Below are positions 1 to 8,399 of a stretch of DNA of 64,000 bases, one piece after another. This DNA is from Verrucomicrobiota bacterium. Its GTDB lineage: Bacteria > Verrucomicrobiota > Verrucomicrobiia > Verrucomicrobiales > Akkermansiaceae. The position numbers and the translations under genes were made by a program. The DNA is taken from positions 186,001-250,000 of the forward strand of contig JAFLEH010000008.1 in NCBI GenBank assembly GCA_017301995.1, read 5' to 3'. Numbering within the stretch: position 1 is the first letter of the stretch; the number at the start of each line of letters is the position of its first letter. The notes beneath the pieces were generated by a model. It saw only the letters and a list, made by a program, of their open reading frames with translations. It made no database searches and had not been told where the DNA came from.

Positions 1-351
1 GTGGTGTTTGGTGGTGAAAACGACGTATTGGCATCCGGCCCGTTTGGCCAGCTTGGCCCATTCCCTGGCGAAATCCGGCTTCGGCAGAAACTTCGGAAAC
101 GCCTGGGCGGCATAGGTGTGCGTATCGGCACCCACGCGCTGCTGGATCCACTCGAGTCCGCCGGAATCGCCCACCATTTTGCCATTCCAATCGCCCGCGA
201 GGCCGGAATAGAGGCCCCAGTGGACGAACATCCCGAAGCGCGCCTCGCGCCACCACGCCATGCGGGCGTCGCGTTCGGCGGCGGATTCCGCGGCGGACAA
301 AGGACCCGCCATGAAGGCGATGGCGGCGGTTGCGATGGCGAGATATTTCAT
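1..351 (-). CDS. alpha-L-fucosidase (GH29), N-terminal part
   Basis: The first 117 residues of a gene that runs off the left edge of the window. An ATG at 351 opens a signal peptide (MKYLAIATAAIAFMAGPLSA) followed by an RMAWWREARFGMFVHWGLYS block and, at the edge, VVFTTKHH. Both are hallmarks of GH29 alpha-L-fucosidases; the second is the start of the family's TKHHDGF segment. The enzyme should remove terminal alpha-L-fucose from glycans in the periplasm or outside the cell. The catalytic nucleophile lies beyond the visible part, so activity cannot be judged. The gene lies on the same strand as an alpha/beta hydrolase and a MATE exporter, and a fucosyltransferase-like gene is nearby. Confidence 0.88.
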   Translation of the reverse strand, partial: MKYLAIATAAIAFMAGPLSAAESAAERDARMAWWREARFGMFVHWGLYSGLAGDWNGKMVGDSGGLEWIQQRVGADTHTYAAQAFPKFLPKPDFAREWAKLAKRAGCQYVVFTTKHH

Positions 352-421
352 ACTTGGATTGGTGTTGGACAAATCGGAGCCCGCCGATACGGCAATGGCA
401 AAAGGAATGTTTCAACCCAAA

Positions 422-1426
422 TCATGGCTTCGGCTGGAGAAACCGGATCAGGATGGCGTAGTTGGCCGCGCCGCCGCAGGAAAGCGGATTGTTATGTCCG
501 CCATCGGTTAGGATGCGGGAGCATCCGGGGTTGGCGAATGCCGCCAGCAGCTCTGCGGACTGCTCGGGAGGCACCACCTCGTCCTGTCGGCCGTGGAAAA
601 TGATCACCGGTGCACGGACCGAGCGCGCGGCATCCACCGGGTTGATCTGATAGGGATCGTAGCCCGCCGTTTTGCGCACCTGGCGGCATACGAGCGGCAC
701 CAGCAGTTTCATTGATCCGCCGGCGACGCGCGATGCCTGGAAGCGCATCACGCCGGACAGCCGCGCGAAGGGCGCGCACAACGCCACCGCTTCGACTTCC
801 GGGTGGGACGGCAGCCACTGCACCGCCACCGCCGCGCCCATGCTGTGGCCATAGACGAGGGTTCTCCCGCGCAACAGGCCCTCGCGGCGGAGAAATTGAT
901 AGACCGTTTCCGCATCGCCGACCTCGCGGACGCCGAAGGTGGCCTTTGCGGGCGCGGCCTCGCCATGGCCGCGGCTGTCCCAGGCGATGCAGCGGTAGCC
1001 CGCGGCGGTCAGCCATTTGGCGGTCCATAGCATGTGCTCTTTGCGGCTGTTGATGCCGTGCAGCATGAGCACGGTGCCGGGATCCTTGCCGGTGGCAGCG
1101 AGATCAAGCCCCGCGGCGGCCAGTTCCTTCCTCCGCGCGGCGTGAGCGGGCGCTTCCGGAATGGGATCCATCACCAGTAGAGGCAGCCGCACGCCGTCCG
1201 GCATCACCACCTCGCGCTTTCGGACTTTCATTCCCTCGGTTTCCGGATGGTCGGAGAGAGCTTGCGCGTCGGCACCGAGATTGTAGCGCCGCGGCTCGGT
1301 TAGACGGACCGCTGCCGCGTCGATCATCCGGCATGAGACGAATCCGAGCGCCACCACCCCGGCCAACAGCATCACCGCGGTCAACCGGAACGCGAATTTC
1401 AGCCAGGAGGAACGGAGGAGTTTCAT
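422..1426 (-). CDS. membrane-anchored alpha/beta hydrolase
   Basis: 334 residues. A hydrophobic N-terminal segment (about 12-32) is an uncleaved anchor or signal peptide; LGFVSC resembles a lipobox, so a lipoprotein is possible. The fold follows: LHGINS (about 122-127, oxyanion region), nucleophile elbow GHSMG with Ser195, acid Asp282 in GRQDEVVP, and His311 in DGGHNN. This is the serine hydrolase/esterase triad of the BEM46/YqiA-like alpha/beta hydrolases. The substrate is not predictable. The start follows an AGGAGG-like stretch on the minus strand. It sits 78 nt downstream of the MATE gene and 70 nt upstream of the GH29 gene, so cotranscription is plausible. Confidence 0.85.
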   Translation of the reverse strand: MKLLRSSWLKFAFRLTAVMLLAGVVALGFVSCRMIDAAAVRLTEPRRYNLGADAQALSDHPETEGMKVRKREVVMPDGVRLPLLVMDPIPEAPAHAARRKELAAAGLDLAATGKDPGTVLMLHGINSRKEHMLWTAKWLTAAGYRCIAWDSRGHGEAAPAKATFGVREVGDAETVYQFLRREGLLRGRTLVYGHSMGAAVAVQWLPSHPEVEAVALCAPFARLSGVMRFQASRVAGGSMKLLVPLVCRQVRKTAGYDPYQINPVDAARSVRAPVIIFHGRQDEVVPPEQSAELLAAFANPGCSRILTDGGHNNPLSCGGAANYAILIRFLQPKP

Positions 1427-1504
1427 GGAAACGGGATTACCTGCGGGATTTCTATCATCGTCGAAGGCGTTTTGGCAATTTCATTTCAAAGGAGTGGCCC
1501 GGCG

Positions 1505-2926
1505 TCACACCCGCGCATGGAGCCAGGTGCCGCGGAAATGCAGCCAGGCGAACACCAGCGCCTGGGTGAACAGGTCCACCGACAGCACGACCCACACGCC
1601 GGTTAGATCGAACCAATCCGTGTGCGAGAACCACCACAGCATGCCCACCCGATAGAACAACATGCTGCCGAACGACCAGCGCATCACCGTGCCGGTGGCC
1701 CCCGCGCCGCGCATCGCGGTCTTGAGCACGATGCAAGTGCCGAAGAACGGCTGCGCCATCGCGCACACCACCAGCAGCGGCGCCGCGAGTTGCAGATGGA
1801 TCCCGCTGGCCGGCGCCATCCAGCCAATCAGTTGATAGCGCGCCAGCACGAACAGCACGCCGATGAGACTCATCATGCCCGCCGCAAGCGCCCAGCAGAC
1901 CCGCACCGCCCGCGCGGCCATTCTCGGCGAACCGGCGCCCAGATACTGGCCCGCCAGCGTGGCCGCCGCGGTGGCGATCGCGAAACCAGGCAGGAAACTC
2001 ATCGATTCCACGCGGATCGCCAGAATGTGCGCTCCCAGCGCGCCTTCGCTGGATAGATTGGCGATCACCCGGATGCCGAACGCGTGGATCAGCCACATGC
2101 CGGCGATCTCCATCGCCTGCGGGGCACCCACCCGCACGATGCGCCGCATCGTTTCAACATGCGGACGCAATGCGGCCCCTGCCCAGTGAAGTCCCGCTTC
2201 CTTTCCACGGCCTAGCAAAAACACCGTGGTGAGCAGTCCGGCGATCCATCCGCCCACCGTGCCGGCCGCGATTCCCGCCACCCCATGGCCACCCCACGGC
2301 GCTGGCGCGAAAACCAGCGCCCAACTGAGCGCCATGTTCACCAGATTCACCACCACCATCGCCAAAAACGGCGTCCGGGTGTCGCCGGAACCGCGCAAGG
2401 CCGCGTTCACCGCGAACATCGCCCCGCTGAAGGGCCCGGAAATCGCGAGCACCCGCAGATAGAGATTCGCCTGATCGGCCGCCGCCGCACCCAAGCCGAT
2501 CCAGCGGATCAGCCACGGGATGCCGGTTTGCAGCAAGATCAGCGAGCCGAACCCCGCCAGCACGCCCAGCCACAGCCCCTGCCCGAGACCCTGGTTCGCA
2601 AGCCGGTGGTCGCGCGCGCCGGTGGCCCGCGAAACCAGCGCCATCACCCCGGTGGCCACCGCGCCTTGCAGGATGTTGAAAAACCACCCGACATAGCCGC
2701 CCAGACCCATCGCGTCGAGAATCGCCACGCGGTCGGGCCCGCCCGCCATCCGCCCGGCGATCAGCAGGTCGGTTAGGCCGACGAAAAACGCCAGCACCTG
2801 CTCCAGCAGCGGCCACGCGGCGAGCACCGCCACCTGACCTAACAACGACCGCCCCGCGAGCCGTCCGCCCAGGCGCACGCCATCCGCCGCCGGGCCGCCG
2901 CCGCAGTTGTCATCGGGAGGTTCCAT
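1505..2926 (-). CDS. MATE family efflux transporter
   Basis: About 473 residues from the ATG at 2926 (an ATG at 2950 is an alternative). There are about 12 hydrophobic segments in two homologous halves. Family features include LAAWPLLEQVLAFFVGLTD near the N terminus, the repeated GALRGSGDTRTPF / TAMRGAGATGTV signatures, and a FFNILQGAVATGVMALVSRATGA segment. MATE proteins export drugs or metabolites using Na+ or H+ gradients; relatives flip lipid-linked glycans. The longer open frame extending to 3196 overlaps the divergent methyltransferase and its first 80 or so residues look non-coding. Typical MATE length is about 450, which supports the shorter start. Confidence 0.88.
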   Translation of the reverse strand: MEPPDDNCGGGPAADGVRLGGRLAGRSLLGQVAVLAAWPLLEQVLAFFVGLTDLLIAGRMAGGPDRVAILDAMGLGGYVGWFFNILQGAVATGVMALVSRATGARDHRLANQGLGQGLWLGVLAGFGSLILLQTGIPWLIRWIGLGAAAADQANLYLRVLAISGPFSGAMFAVNAALRGSGDTRTPFLAMVVVNLVNMALSWALVFAPAPWGGHGVAGIAAGTVGGWIAGLLTTVFLLGRGKEAGLHWAGAALRPHVETMRRIVRVGAPQAMEIAGMWLIHAFGIRVIANLSSEGALGAHILAIRVESMSFLPGFAIATAAATLAGQYLGAGSPRMAARAVRVCWALAAGMMSLIGVLFVLARYQLIGWMAPASGIHLQLAAPLLVVCAMAQPFFGTCIVLKTAMRGAGATGTVMRWSFGSMLFYRVGMLWWFSHTDWFDLTGVWVVLSVDLFTQALVFAWLHFRGTWLHARV

Positions 2927-3040
2927 CTTGCCGGACCGGCTGTAGCCCATTCCGCCGCGCGACGCGAACGAAACTTGCGAGACATCAGGCTGAAATCCGG
3001 GATTGCCCCGGCGTGGGAATTCGGGCATGGATGGCGCCGC

Positions 3041-3787
3041 ATGAGCGCCTCCGGCCAACCCGCCCCCGATCCGTCCGCCCCCTTGGTGAGCCATTCCCAA
3101 TGGGGCGACGACCTGTTGGTGTGGGAATACTTCGGCCGGAAACGCGACGGTGTGTTTCTGGAAGCCGGGGCAAACGATCCGGTCCACATCAGCCAAACCT
3201 ACCTTCTGGAGCAGCAGGGATGGACCGGCGCGCTGGTCGAACCGGTGCCCGAATGCTGCGACCGCCTCCGCCCGGGACGTCCGGGCAGCCGGGTTTTCCA
3301 GAACGCGCTCGGCGCGCCCGACCAGCGCGGCATGCTCCGCCTCGCGATTCCCGACGGCCTGAGCGCCCTGGCCTCCGGGCTCGCCGATGGCGAACAGCCG
3401 AAATCCGGCGAGCGGGTCATCGAGGCGCCCTTCATCACTCTATCCGAGGTGCTCGACCAAGCCGGAATCACCCGGCTCGACTACCTTTCGCTCGACCTCG
3501 AAGGCATGGAACTTTCCGCCCTCAAGGGTCTTGATTTCACCCGCCACGCGCCGAAACTGATCATCGTCGAGGATCGGCTCGACAATCTCTCGCGGCACCG
3601 GTTTCTTCTCCGCGCCGGCTACAAACTGGTGAAACGGAACGGCTCCAACAACTGGTATGTCCCGTCCGCCGATCCGTTCCCCGTTTCCATGGGCACGCGG
3701 CTGCGGTTGTTCCGGAAAATGTACCTCTCGCTGCCATTCCGCTGGTTCCGCGATTGGTCCCGGCGGATTCGCGGAAAGTCCGACTGA
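3041..3787 (+). CDS. FkbM family methyltransferase
   Basis: 248 residues from the ATG at 3041 (MSASGQPAPDPSA). Domain signs are GVFLEAGANDPVHISQTYLLE (SAM-binding motif I of FkbM proteins), WTGALVEPVPECCDRL, ITLSEVLDQAGITRLDYLSLDLEGMELSAL (the conserved LDxEGxE motif) and LIIVEDRL. FkbM enzymes O-methylate sugars or polyketides; in bacteria they are frequent in exopolysaccharide and LPS clusters. The stop overlaps the start of the next gene by one base (TGATG), so the two are probably translationally coupled. The partner is a GT10-like glycosyltransferase, which favours a sugar-methylation role. Confidence 0.85.
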   Translation: MSASGQPAPDPSAPLVSHSQWGDDLLVWEYFGRKRDGVFLEAGANDPVHISQTYLLEQQGWTGALVEPVPECCDRLRPGRPGSRVFQNALGAPDQRGMLRLAIPDGLSALASGLADGEQPKSGERVIEAPFITLSEVLDQAGITRLDYLSLDLEGMELSALKGLDFTRHAPKLIIVEDRLDNLSRHRFLLRAGYKLVKRNGSNNWYVPSADPFPVSMGTRLRLFRKMYLSLPFRWFRDWSRRIRGKSD

Positions 3788-4836
3788 TGGAACCCTCCGC
3801 CCAACCGACGTCCCCGCCGGACCGCAAGCCGCGGCTGCGGGTGGTCGTGACCGTGGACCCCGAAGTGGGCGGTTGGCGGCTCCTCGCGCCCGGTGGCGAA
3901 CCGCGCGCCGGACGTTGCGACATCCAACTCAACCCCTCAGGCCCGGCGGAGGCGGATTTCTGGATCGTCTTCGCCAACGCCCGCCCCGTGGACCGCATCC
4001 GCTGCGCCCCGGAAAACACCCTCTTCATCGCCGGCGAACCGGAGGAGAAAAAGGTCTATCCAAAGCGTTTCTATCAACAATTCTTCCGTCTGATAGACAC
4101 CCACGGCCGTTCCGGTCACCCGCGGATCATCCGCCACGCGCCCTGCATGGCATGGCACATCGGCTACGACCACCGGCGCCAGGCGTTCGCCTTCGGCTAC
4201 GACACGCTGGCCGCCATGCCTTCGCCCGCCACGCTCCACAACCGGGTTTCCGTCGTGTGCTCGGACGCCGCGTTCACCCCCGGCCAGCGGAAACGGCTCG
4301 CGTTTCTATCCGAATTGAAACGCCGCCTCGGCGACCGGCTCGACCACTTCGGCCGCGGCTTCCGGCCGGTGGATGACAAACTCGACGCCATTCTCGGCTA
4401 CCGCTTCCAGTTGGTCCTGGAAAACTGCCAGGCGCGCGACTACTGGACCGAGAAACTCTCCGACGCCTATCTGGGATGGGCGTTTCCCTTCTACGCGGGA
4501 TGCCCTAACCTAACCGACTACTTTCCGCCGGACTCGTTCGCGGCGGTCGATCTCGATGACCCCGCGGCCGCCGCCGCGACCCTGCTGGAACGGTTGGAAT
4601 CGCCCGCGGGCGACGCCGAACGTGCCGCCGTGGCCGAAGGACGCCGCCGGGTGCTGGACGACTACAACCCATGGTCCGCATGGGCGCGCTGGGCGGAGGA
4701 GTTCCACAATCCCGCCGCCACCCCGCGATGGCTCACCATCCGCTCCCACAAGGCGTTCCGCCCCGCGCCCCGAGGCTGGCTGTTCCGCTGGCGAACCCGC
4801 CGCGCCTCGCCCACCGGACCCGATTCGGTGTCCTGA
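3787..4836 (+). CDS. GT10-like alpha-1,3-fucosyltransferase
   Basis: 349 residues. The ATG at 3787 shares its A with the TGA of the upstream FkbM gene. The C-terminal half carries the GT10 fucosyltransferase core: a KRRLGDRLDHFGRG segment, then LVLENCQARDYWTEKLSDAY and FPFYAGCPNLTDYFPP. The E..DY.TEKL..A motif binds GDP-fucose in this family. The N-terminal half (VDPEVGGWRLL, NARPVDRIRC, LFIAGEPEE) matches the acceptor-side Rossmann domain of bacterial GT10 proteins. Expected role: transfer of fucose to a surface oligosaccharide. There is no signal peptide, as expected for a cytoplasmic glycosyltransferase. The specificity (alpha-1,3 versus other) is an inference from family. Confidence 0.75.
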   Translation: MEPSAQPTSPPDRKPRLRVVVTVDPEVGGWRLLAPGGEPRAGRCDIQLNPSGPAEADFWIVFANARPVDRIRCAPENTLFIAGEPEEKKVYPKRFYQQFFRLIDTHGRSGHPRIIRHAPCMAWHIGYDHRRQAFAFGYDTLAAMPSPATLHNRVSVVCSDAAFTPGQRKRLAFLSELKRRLGDRLDHFGRGFRPVDDKLDAILGYRFQLVLENCQARDYWTEKLSDAYLGWAFPFYAGCPNLTDYFPPDSFAAVDLDDPAAAAATLLERLESPAGDAERAAVAEGRRRVLDDYNPWSAWARWAEEFHNPAATPRWLTIRSHKAFRPAPRGWLFRWRTRRASPTGPDSVS

Positions 4837-4874
4837 AAGTCCCATCGTGATTTCGGCCGTTGGCGCGATGATCC

Positions 4875-5108
4875 TCAGTGCCGTTGCGGATTGTGCGTTG
4901 ATTTCCGCCAATAGGACATCGCACCCGCGAGCAGTGCCACGCCAAAGCAATACCAGATCCATGGTCGAGACCAGAATCTATCAGTCGGGAATCTCACGGC
5001 ATTGTCGTGAAGCGATCCGCGATCACCGGGACGGACAGGTGTTGGGCGCGGAGAATTCCCGTGCGGTTCGGGAAAGATGTTTGCTAGATCTCTCCCGTCA
5101 AACAACAT
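4875..5108 (-). CDS. small hypothetical protein with one membrane segment
   Basis: A possible 77-residue product with one hydrophobic stretch near its C terminus (WIWYCFGVALLAGAMSYW) followed by a basic end. It lies 16 nt downstream of the hypothetical gene at 5125-6138 on the same strand, whose own C terminus is also a single membrane helix plus basic tail. The N-terminal half looks random and no family is recognised. It may be a real small gene, or the decayed end of a copy of its neighbour. Confidence 0.25.
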   Translation of the reverse strand: MLFDGRDLANIFPEPHGNSPRPTPVRPGDRGSLHDNAVRFPTDRFWSRPWIWYCFGVALLAGAMSYWRKSTHNPQRH

Positions 5109-5124
5109 CTACGCCACACCGCTT

Positions 5125-6138
5125 TCACTTTCCCCGGCGATGTGGAGTTCGACGGTGGATTCGCCACCATATACCGGACGCAATTAACAGCAGGGACGAG
5201 GTGACCAGGCACTGAAACACCTCCGTGGTAAAGCTATGTTCCTCATCATCACCCGTCGGTGCAGTATGCTCGTCCGGCGGAGGCATTTGGCGTGAATCAC
5301 CTGACGCTTGTTCACCGTGGTCTGGATCATCCCGCGCCTGCAGGCGTTTCATGGCTCCTTCCGCTGCAAGCCGAACATATTTGTCCTTTGAATTGAGGTG
5401 TTCGGTGACTTCGTTGATCGTAAGAATGTCGGTCTGGCTGAGGATTCTGCGCAGCGTCTTGTTCCATTCCGGCTCGGCCACGCATTTGTTATATGCGTTT
5501 CTGTAAATCGACTGCTTTCGGGGCAATCCCAGATTTGATCGGTTGGCCCAATTTACATAGTTCGATAAGTAAGTGTCATCAGGCACATAACGGAGTATAT
5601 CGGTCACTGTTGGGAAATTCTCGTCAAATTGACCAAGAAGTTCCTCCAGCTTTGTCGACGCGCTCGGTTCCTGAGCCGCCTGAGTGCGGCAGAAGTAGTC
5701 CAAACGCTGCCCGAAGTTGCCATCGTCCAACGCGCCTTCGTAGTAAAACGGCGAAACGGAGATCAGACCCAATGCATCAGATACATTTCTGGCGACTGCA
5801 TTGTCTCTGGGCAACCAGGTAATCACGGTGCATCTGTCGTTGAAACCAAGGACGTACAAAGGAGCGCTGCATGTGGACACGTAGAGATCAACCTTCTTCT
5901 TGCCGAGCTCATCTTGGCCGAATGGAAAGACGCCAAAGAAACCGGCGGTGAGTGGCGCAGGCAGCGTCTTGGGCCTGAGCATCGGGCCAATGTCAGGACT
6001 TGTCGGTTCTTCCCCCCACGTTCCGCCGACTCGGGCTTCGAGCAATTGTTTTGCGGCGTCGAGTTCGAACGGCGTATCAGCAGTGCTGCGCCCCGGCACC
6101 ATAGTGATTGCGAGCAATGCGAACGTAAAAGTCTTCAT
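5125..6138 (-). CDS. hypothetical exported protein with C-terminal membrane helix
   Basis: About 337 residues. The start at 6138 (MKTFTFALLAITMVPGRSTAD) gives a clean signal peptide and is preceded by AGGAGA seven bases upstream; an upstream in-frame ATG at 6171 would add 11 unlikely residues. The body has no family I recognise. Around residues 240-270 there is a segment ILTINEVTEHLNSKDKYVRL resembling a HEAT-like helix pair, followed by a polar linker and a C-terminal membrane helix (VFQCLVTSSLLLIASGIWW) with a basic tail. Base composition and codon use are visibly less GC-rich than in the neighbours. The next gene upstream ends 37 nt away, so the two probably form a unit. Confidence 0.6.
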   Translation of the reverse strand: MKTFTFALLAITMVPGRSTADTPFELDAAKQLLEARVGGTWGEEPTSPDIGPMLRPKTLPAPLTAGFFGVFPFGQDELGKKKVDLYVSTCSAPLYVLGFNDRCTVITWLPRDNAVARNVSDALGLISVSPFYYEGALDDGNFGQRLDYFCRTQAAQEPSASTKLEELLGQFDENFPTVTDILRYVPDDTYLSNYVNWANRSNLGLPRKQSIYRNAYNKCVAEPEWNKTLRRILSQTDILTINEVTEHLNSKDKYVRLAAEGAMKRLQARDDPDHGEQASGDSRQMPPPDEHTAPTGDDEEHSFTTEVFQCLVTSSLLLIASGIWWRIHRRTPHRRGK

Positions 6139-6175
6139 CAGTTTTCTCCTGCCAACGATGACCGCTGGCAATCCG

Positions 6176-6769
6176 CTACCGGGAGCGCCTCTCCGGTTTG
6201 GGTTGAGGTTTCCGGTTGTCCTCCGGCTTCGATTCAGGGCGGGTAGCGGGTTGTCCAGCCGCGGCTTGTTCGGCTAGTCTTCTCTCAGTGACCGCCATTA
6301 GAGCCCCGAGCAGCGTCTTGTCGGCAGTGACTCCGTCATGGGGGTAGCCAACGAAGACCGCTCCATTAGTGCCAAGATCATTCAGTGGCGCAATCGCTGC
6401 GCGAGATCCCGGAAATGACTTGTTCCCCTTCTCAAACTCGAAGAATACGATATAGCAACGCCCTGTGCCGTCCCGAAGAATGTATTCGTAGCCCGGACCG
6501 AAAAACGGATCTTGCGACTGATCTACCGCGAGGGCACCCGCAACAAGTTTTGAAATCCGCTCATCATCAAGCTGAGCTTTTCCTAATCTCTCACCAGCAT
6601 GGTAAACCGTCAGCCCTACGACTTTTACATCTGATTCTGGCAGCGGGCTGATCACACCACGAGGGACATCAACCCACTTGCGCTCGCAGGAGAGAATGTC
6701 TATTTGTGCCTGTGCTATAGAACATAGCATCACTATGCCTACTATGATCATTTTGGTTGTGCGTTGCAT
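6176..6769 (-). CDS. hypothetical exported protein
   Basis: About 197 residues from ATG 6769 (MQRTTKMIIVGIVMLCSIAQAQ), with ATG 6751 an equally good signal-peptide start. The mature part begins IDILSCERKWVDVPRG and contains a central beta-rich region with YEYILRDGTGRCYIVFFEFE. The C terminus is a charged Pro/Lys/Arg tail (KPEDNRKPQPKPERRSR), which could bind a wall, nucleic acid or an anionic surface. No domain recognised. It is the first gene of a pair with 5125-6138 and shares its lower GC content. Confidence 0.55.
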   Translation of the reverse strand: MQRTTKMIIVGIVMLCSIAQAQIDILSCERKWVDVPRGVISPLPESDVKVVGLTVYHAGERLGKAQLDDERISKLVAGALAVDQSQDPFFGPGYEYILRDGTGRCYIVFFEFEKGNKSFPGSRAAIAPLNDLGTNGAVFVGYPHDGVTADKTLLGALMAVTERRLAEQAAAGQPATRPESKPEDNRKPQPKPERRSR

Positions 6770-7456
6770 AAGGCTGATTTGACGAACAGTCGTGTTCAAT
6801 GACGTGTCGCTGTAACAATTGTCAATCGAACGTGTCGTTGTGCTGGTAGAACAACGACTGGAAGGCCGGCATTCTGCTTGGACCGTTCACAACCGCGTTT
6901 TATCCCGTCACGAAGGTCCAGCCAAGGAGAAAGCGGGGATTTTCGGGTGAGTCAATCCATGGCGGCGCCCTCGCCGGAAACCGGGCATCTTGGCCGGGAG
7001 GGTTGCGTTGGCGGAAGAAGCGGTGCCCGGCCTGCGGAGCCACCGGATCGCGAGGCGCGCTCCGGGACACGCGAGGGCGCGTGTGCTCCCCTTTTTACCT
7101 CCGGTCTATCTCACGCCGCTCGGTTCAGTGGTAAAACCAGGTCGCGCGGGTCCTTCCGACTTTTGATTTCGGGTTTGGCGGTTTCGGGCGGGCATCCGGG
7201 CTTGTCGGGTGGGTATTTCACGCGGTCTCCCGGACGACCGGACTCCGGAGGTGCGGGCCACGAAGAGTCCGGCCTCCCGCTTGCGACACCAATTGACGCG
7301 GAATTTCAATGAGCTGAAAACGTCTGATGGCCAATCCATCAGGGGAACGGCCCAGACGTCACAACACATTCATTTTCAATCTCATATTCGCGTCCATTCG
7401 TGTCCATTCGCGGTTTTCTGAAAGACCCCGCCGTTTCGTCCGGTAGAAAGGCGGAT
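6770..7456. other. intergenic region without a convincing gene
   Basis: About 690 nt. Short open frames on both strands have random-looking, Arg/Pro/Ser-rich translations and no motif. Near its end (7392-7410) there is a tandem pair of GTCCATTCG, part of a CGTCCATTCGTGTCCATTCG-type string common in environmental bacterial intergenic DNA. The promoter for the gene at 7457 should lie here but I cannot point to clear -35/-10 boxes. Confidence 0.4.
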
Positions 7457-8371
7457 ATGGCAGGGAAACTCATCCGCCGCATTGTGATTTCGGCCGTTGG
7501 CGCGCTGGCCGCGACGTGTTCCGTGGTCGGGGCCCATCCGTTTGTTTGCACGGATTATTCGCAGGGGAAGGTGTTCATCGTTTCCGCCGGGGGCAAGGCG
7601 GAGTGGGACTATCCGGCGCAGAATTGCAACGACCTGTGGGTGTTGCCCAGCGGCAATCTGCTGTTCAACACCGGCCACGGGGTGCGCGAGGTGACGCGGG
7701 ACAAGAAGGTGGTGTTCGACTATCAATCGAAGAGCGAGATCTTCGCGTGCCAGCGGTTGGAGAACGGAAATACCTTCATCGGCGAATGCAATGCCGGACG
7801 TTTGTTGGAGATGACCCCGGATGGCAAGGTGGTGAAGGAAGTGAAACTGCTGCCGGAGGGCAAGGATGGCGGGCACTCGTACATCCGCAACGCCCGGCGA
7901 CTGGCGAACGGCCATTATCTGGTCTGCCACTACGGCGGCCAGGAGGTGCGCGAATACGACGCGGACGGCAAGGTGCTGCGGACGATCCCCGCGCCCGGTG
8001 GTCCGCACAGCGCGGCCCGGTTGCCTAACGAAAACACCCTGGTTGCCTGCGGAGACATGAAATGCGAGACGGGACCGAGCGTGTTCGAAGTCGATCCCGG
8101 CGGCAAGATCGTGTGGCAGGTCCGCAACGGCGATCTTCCCGGCATCAAGCTCGAATTCATGACCGGATTCCAGCGCCTGCCCAACGGCAACACGGTGATG
8201 TCCAACTGGCTGGGCCACGGGAAATTCGGCACCGCGCCGCATATCATCGAAGTCACTCCCGACAAGCAGGTCAAGTGGACCTTCGCCGACCACCAGACGA
8301 TGAAGACCGTTTCCAGCGTGCAGTTGCTGGATGTCCCCGGAGATGTGACGAAGGGCGAGATCCATCATTGA
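7457..8371 (+). CDS. exported beta-propeller protein
   Basis: 304 residues. The ATG at 7457 follows GAAAGG at good spacing and gives a signal peptide (KLIRRIVISAVGALAATCSVVGA). The rest is made of short repeated units of the type LPSGNLLFNTG, LENGNTFIGE, LANGHYLVCHY, LPNENTLVACGD, LPNGNTVMSNW alternating with V..D..GKVV..: a single-domain beta-propeller of the PQQ-/WD40-like or arylsulfotransferase-related type. No catalytic residues are obvious. The next gene begins 28 nt downstream, so it is probably cotranscribed with the HzsA-related dihaem protein and may be its periplasmic partner. Confidence 0.75.
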   Translation: MAGKLIRRIVISAVGALAATCSVVGAHPFVCTDYSQGKVFIVSAGGKAEWDYPAQNCNDLWVLPSGNLLFNTGHGVREVTRDKKVVFDYQSKSEIFACQRLENGNTFIGECNAGRLLEMTPDGKVVKEVKLLPEGKDGGHSYIRNARRLANGHYLVCHYGGQEVREYDADGKVLRTIPAPGGPHSAARLPNENTLVACGDMKCETGPSVFEVDPGGKIVWQVRNGDLPGIKLEFMTGFQRLPNGNTVMSNWLGHGKFGTAPHIIEVTPDKQVKWTFADHQTMKTVSSVQLLDVPGDVTKGEIHH

Positions 8372-8399
8372 ATCGCCTCCAATCCAACAGCTTTCTCCC

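Noticed and set aside
6878..7312. 144-codon plus-strand frame in an intergenic region
   Set aside because: Arg/Ser/Gly/Pro-rich translation, no ribosome site, no motif.
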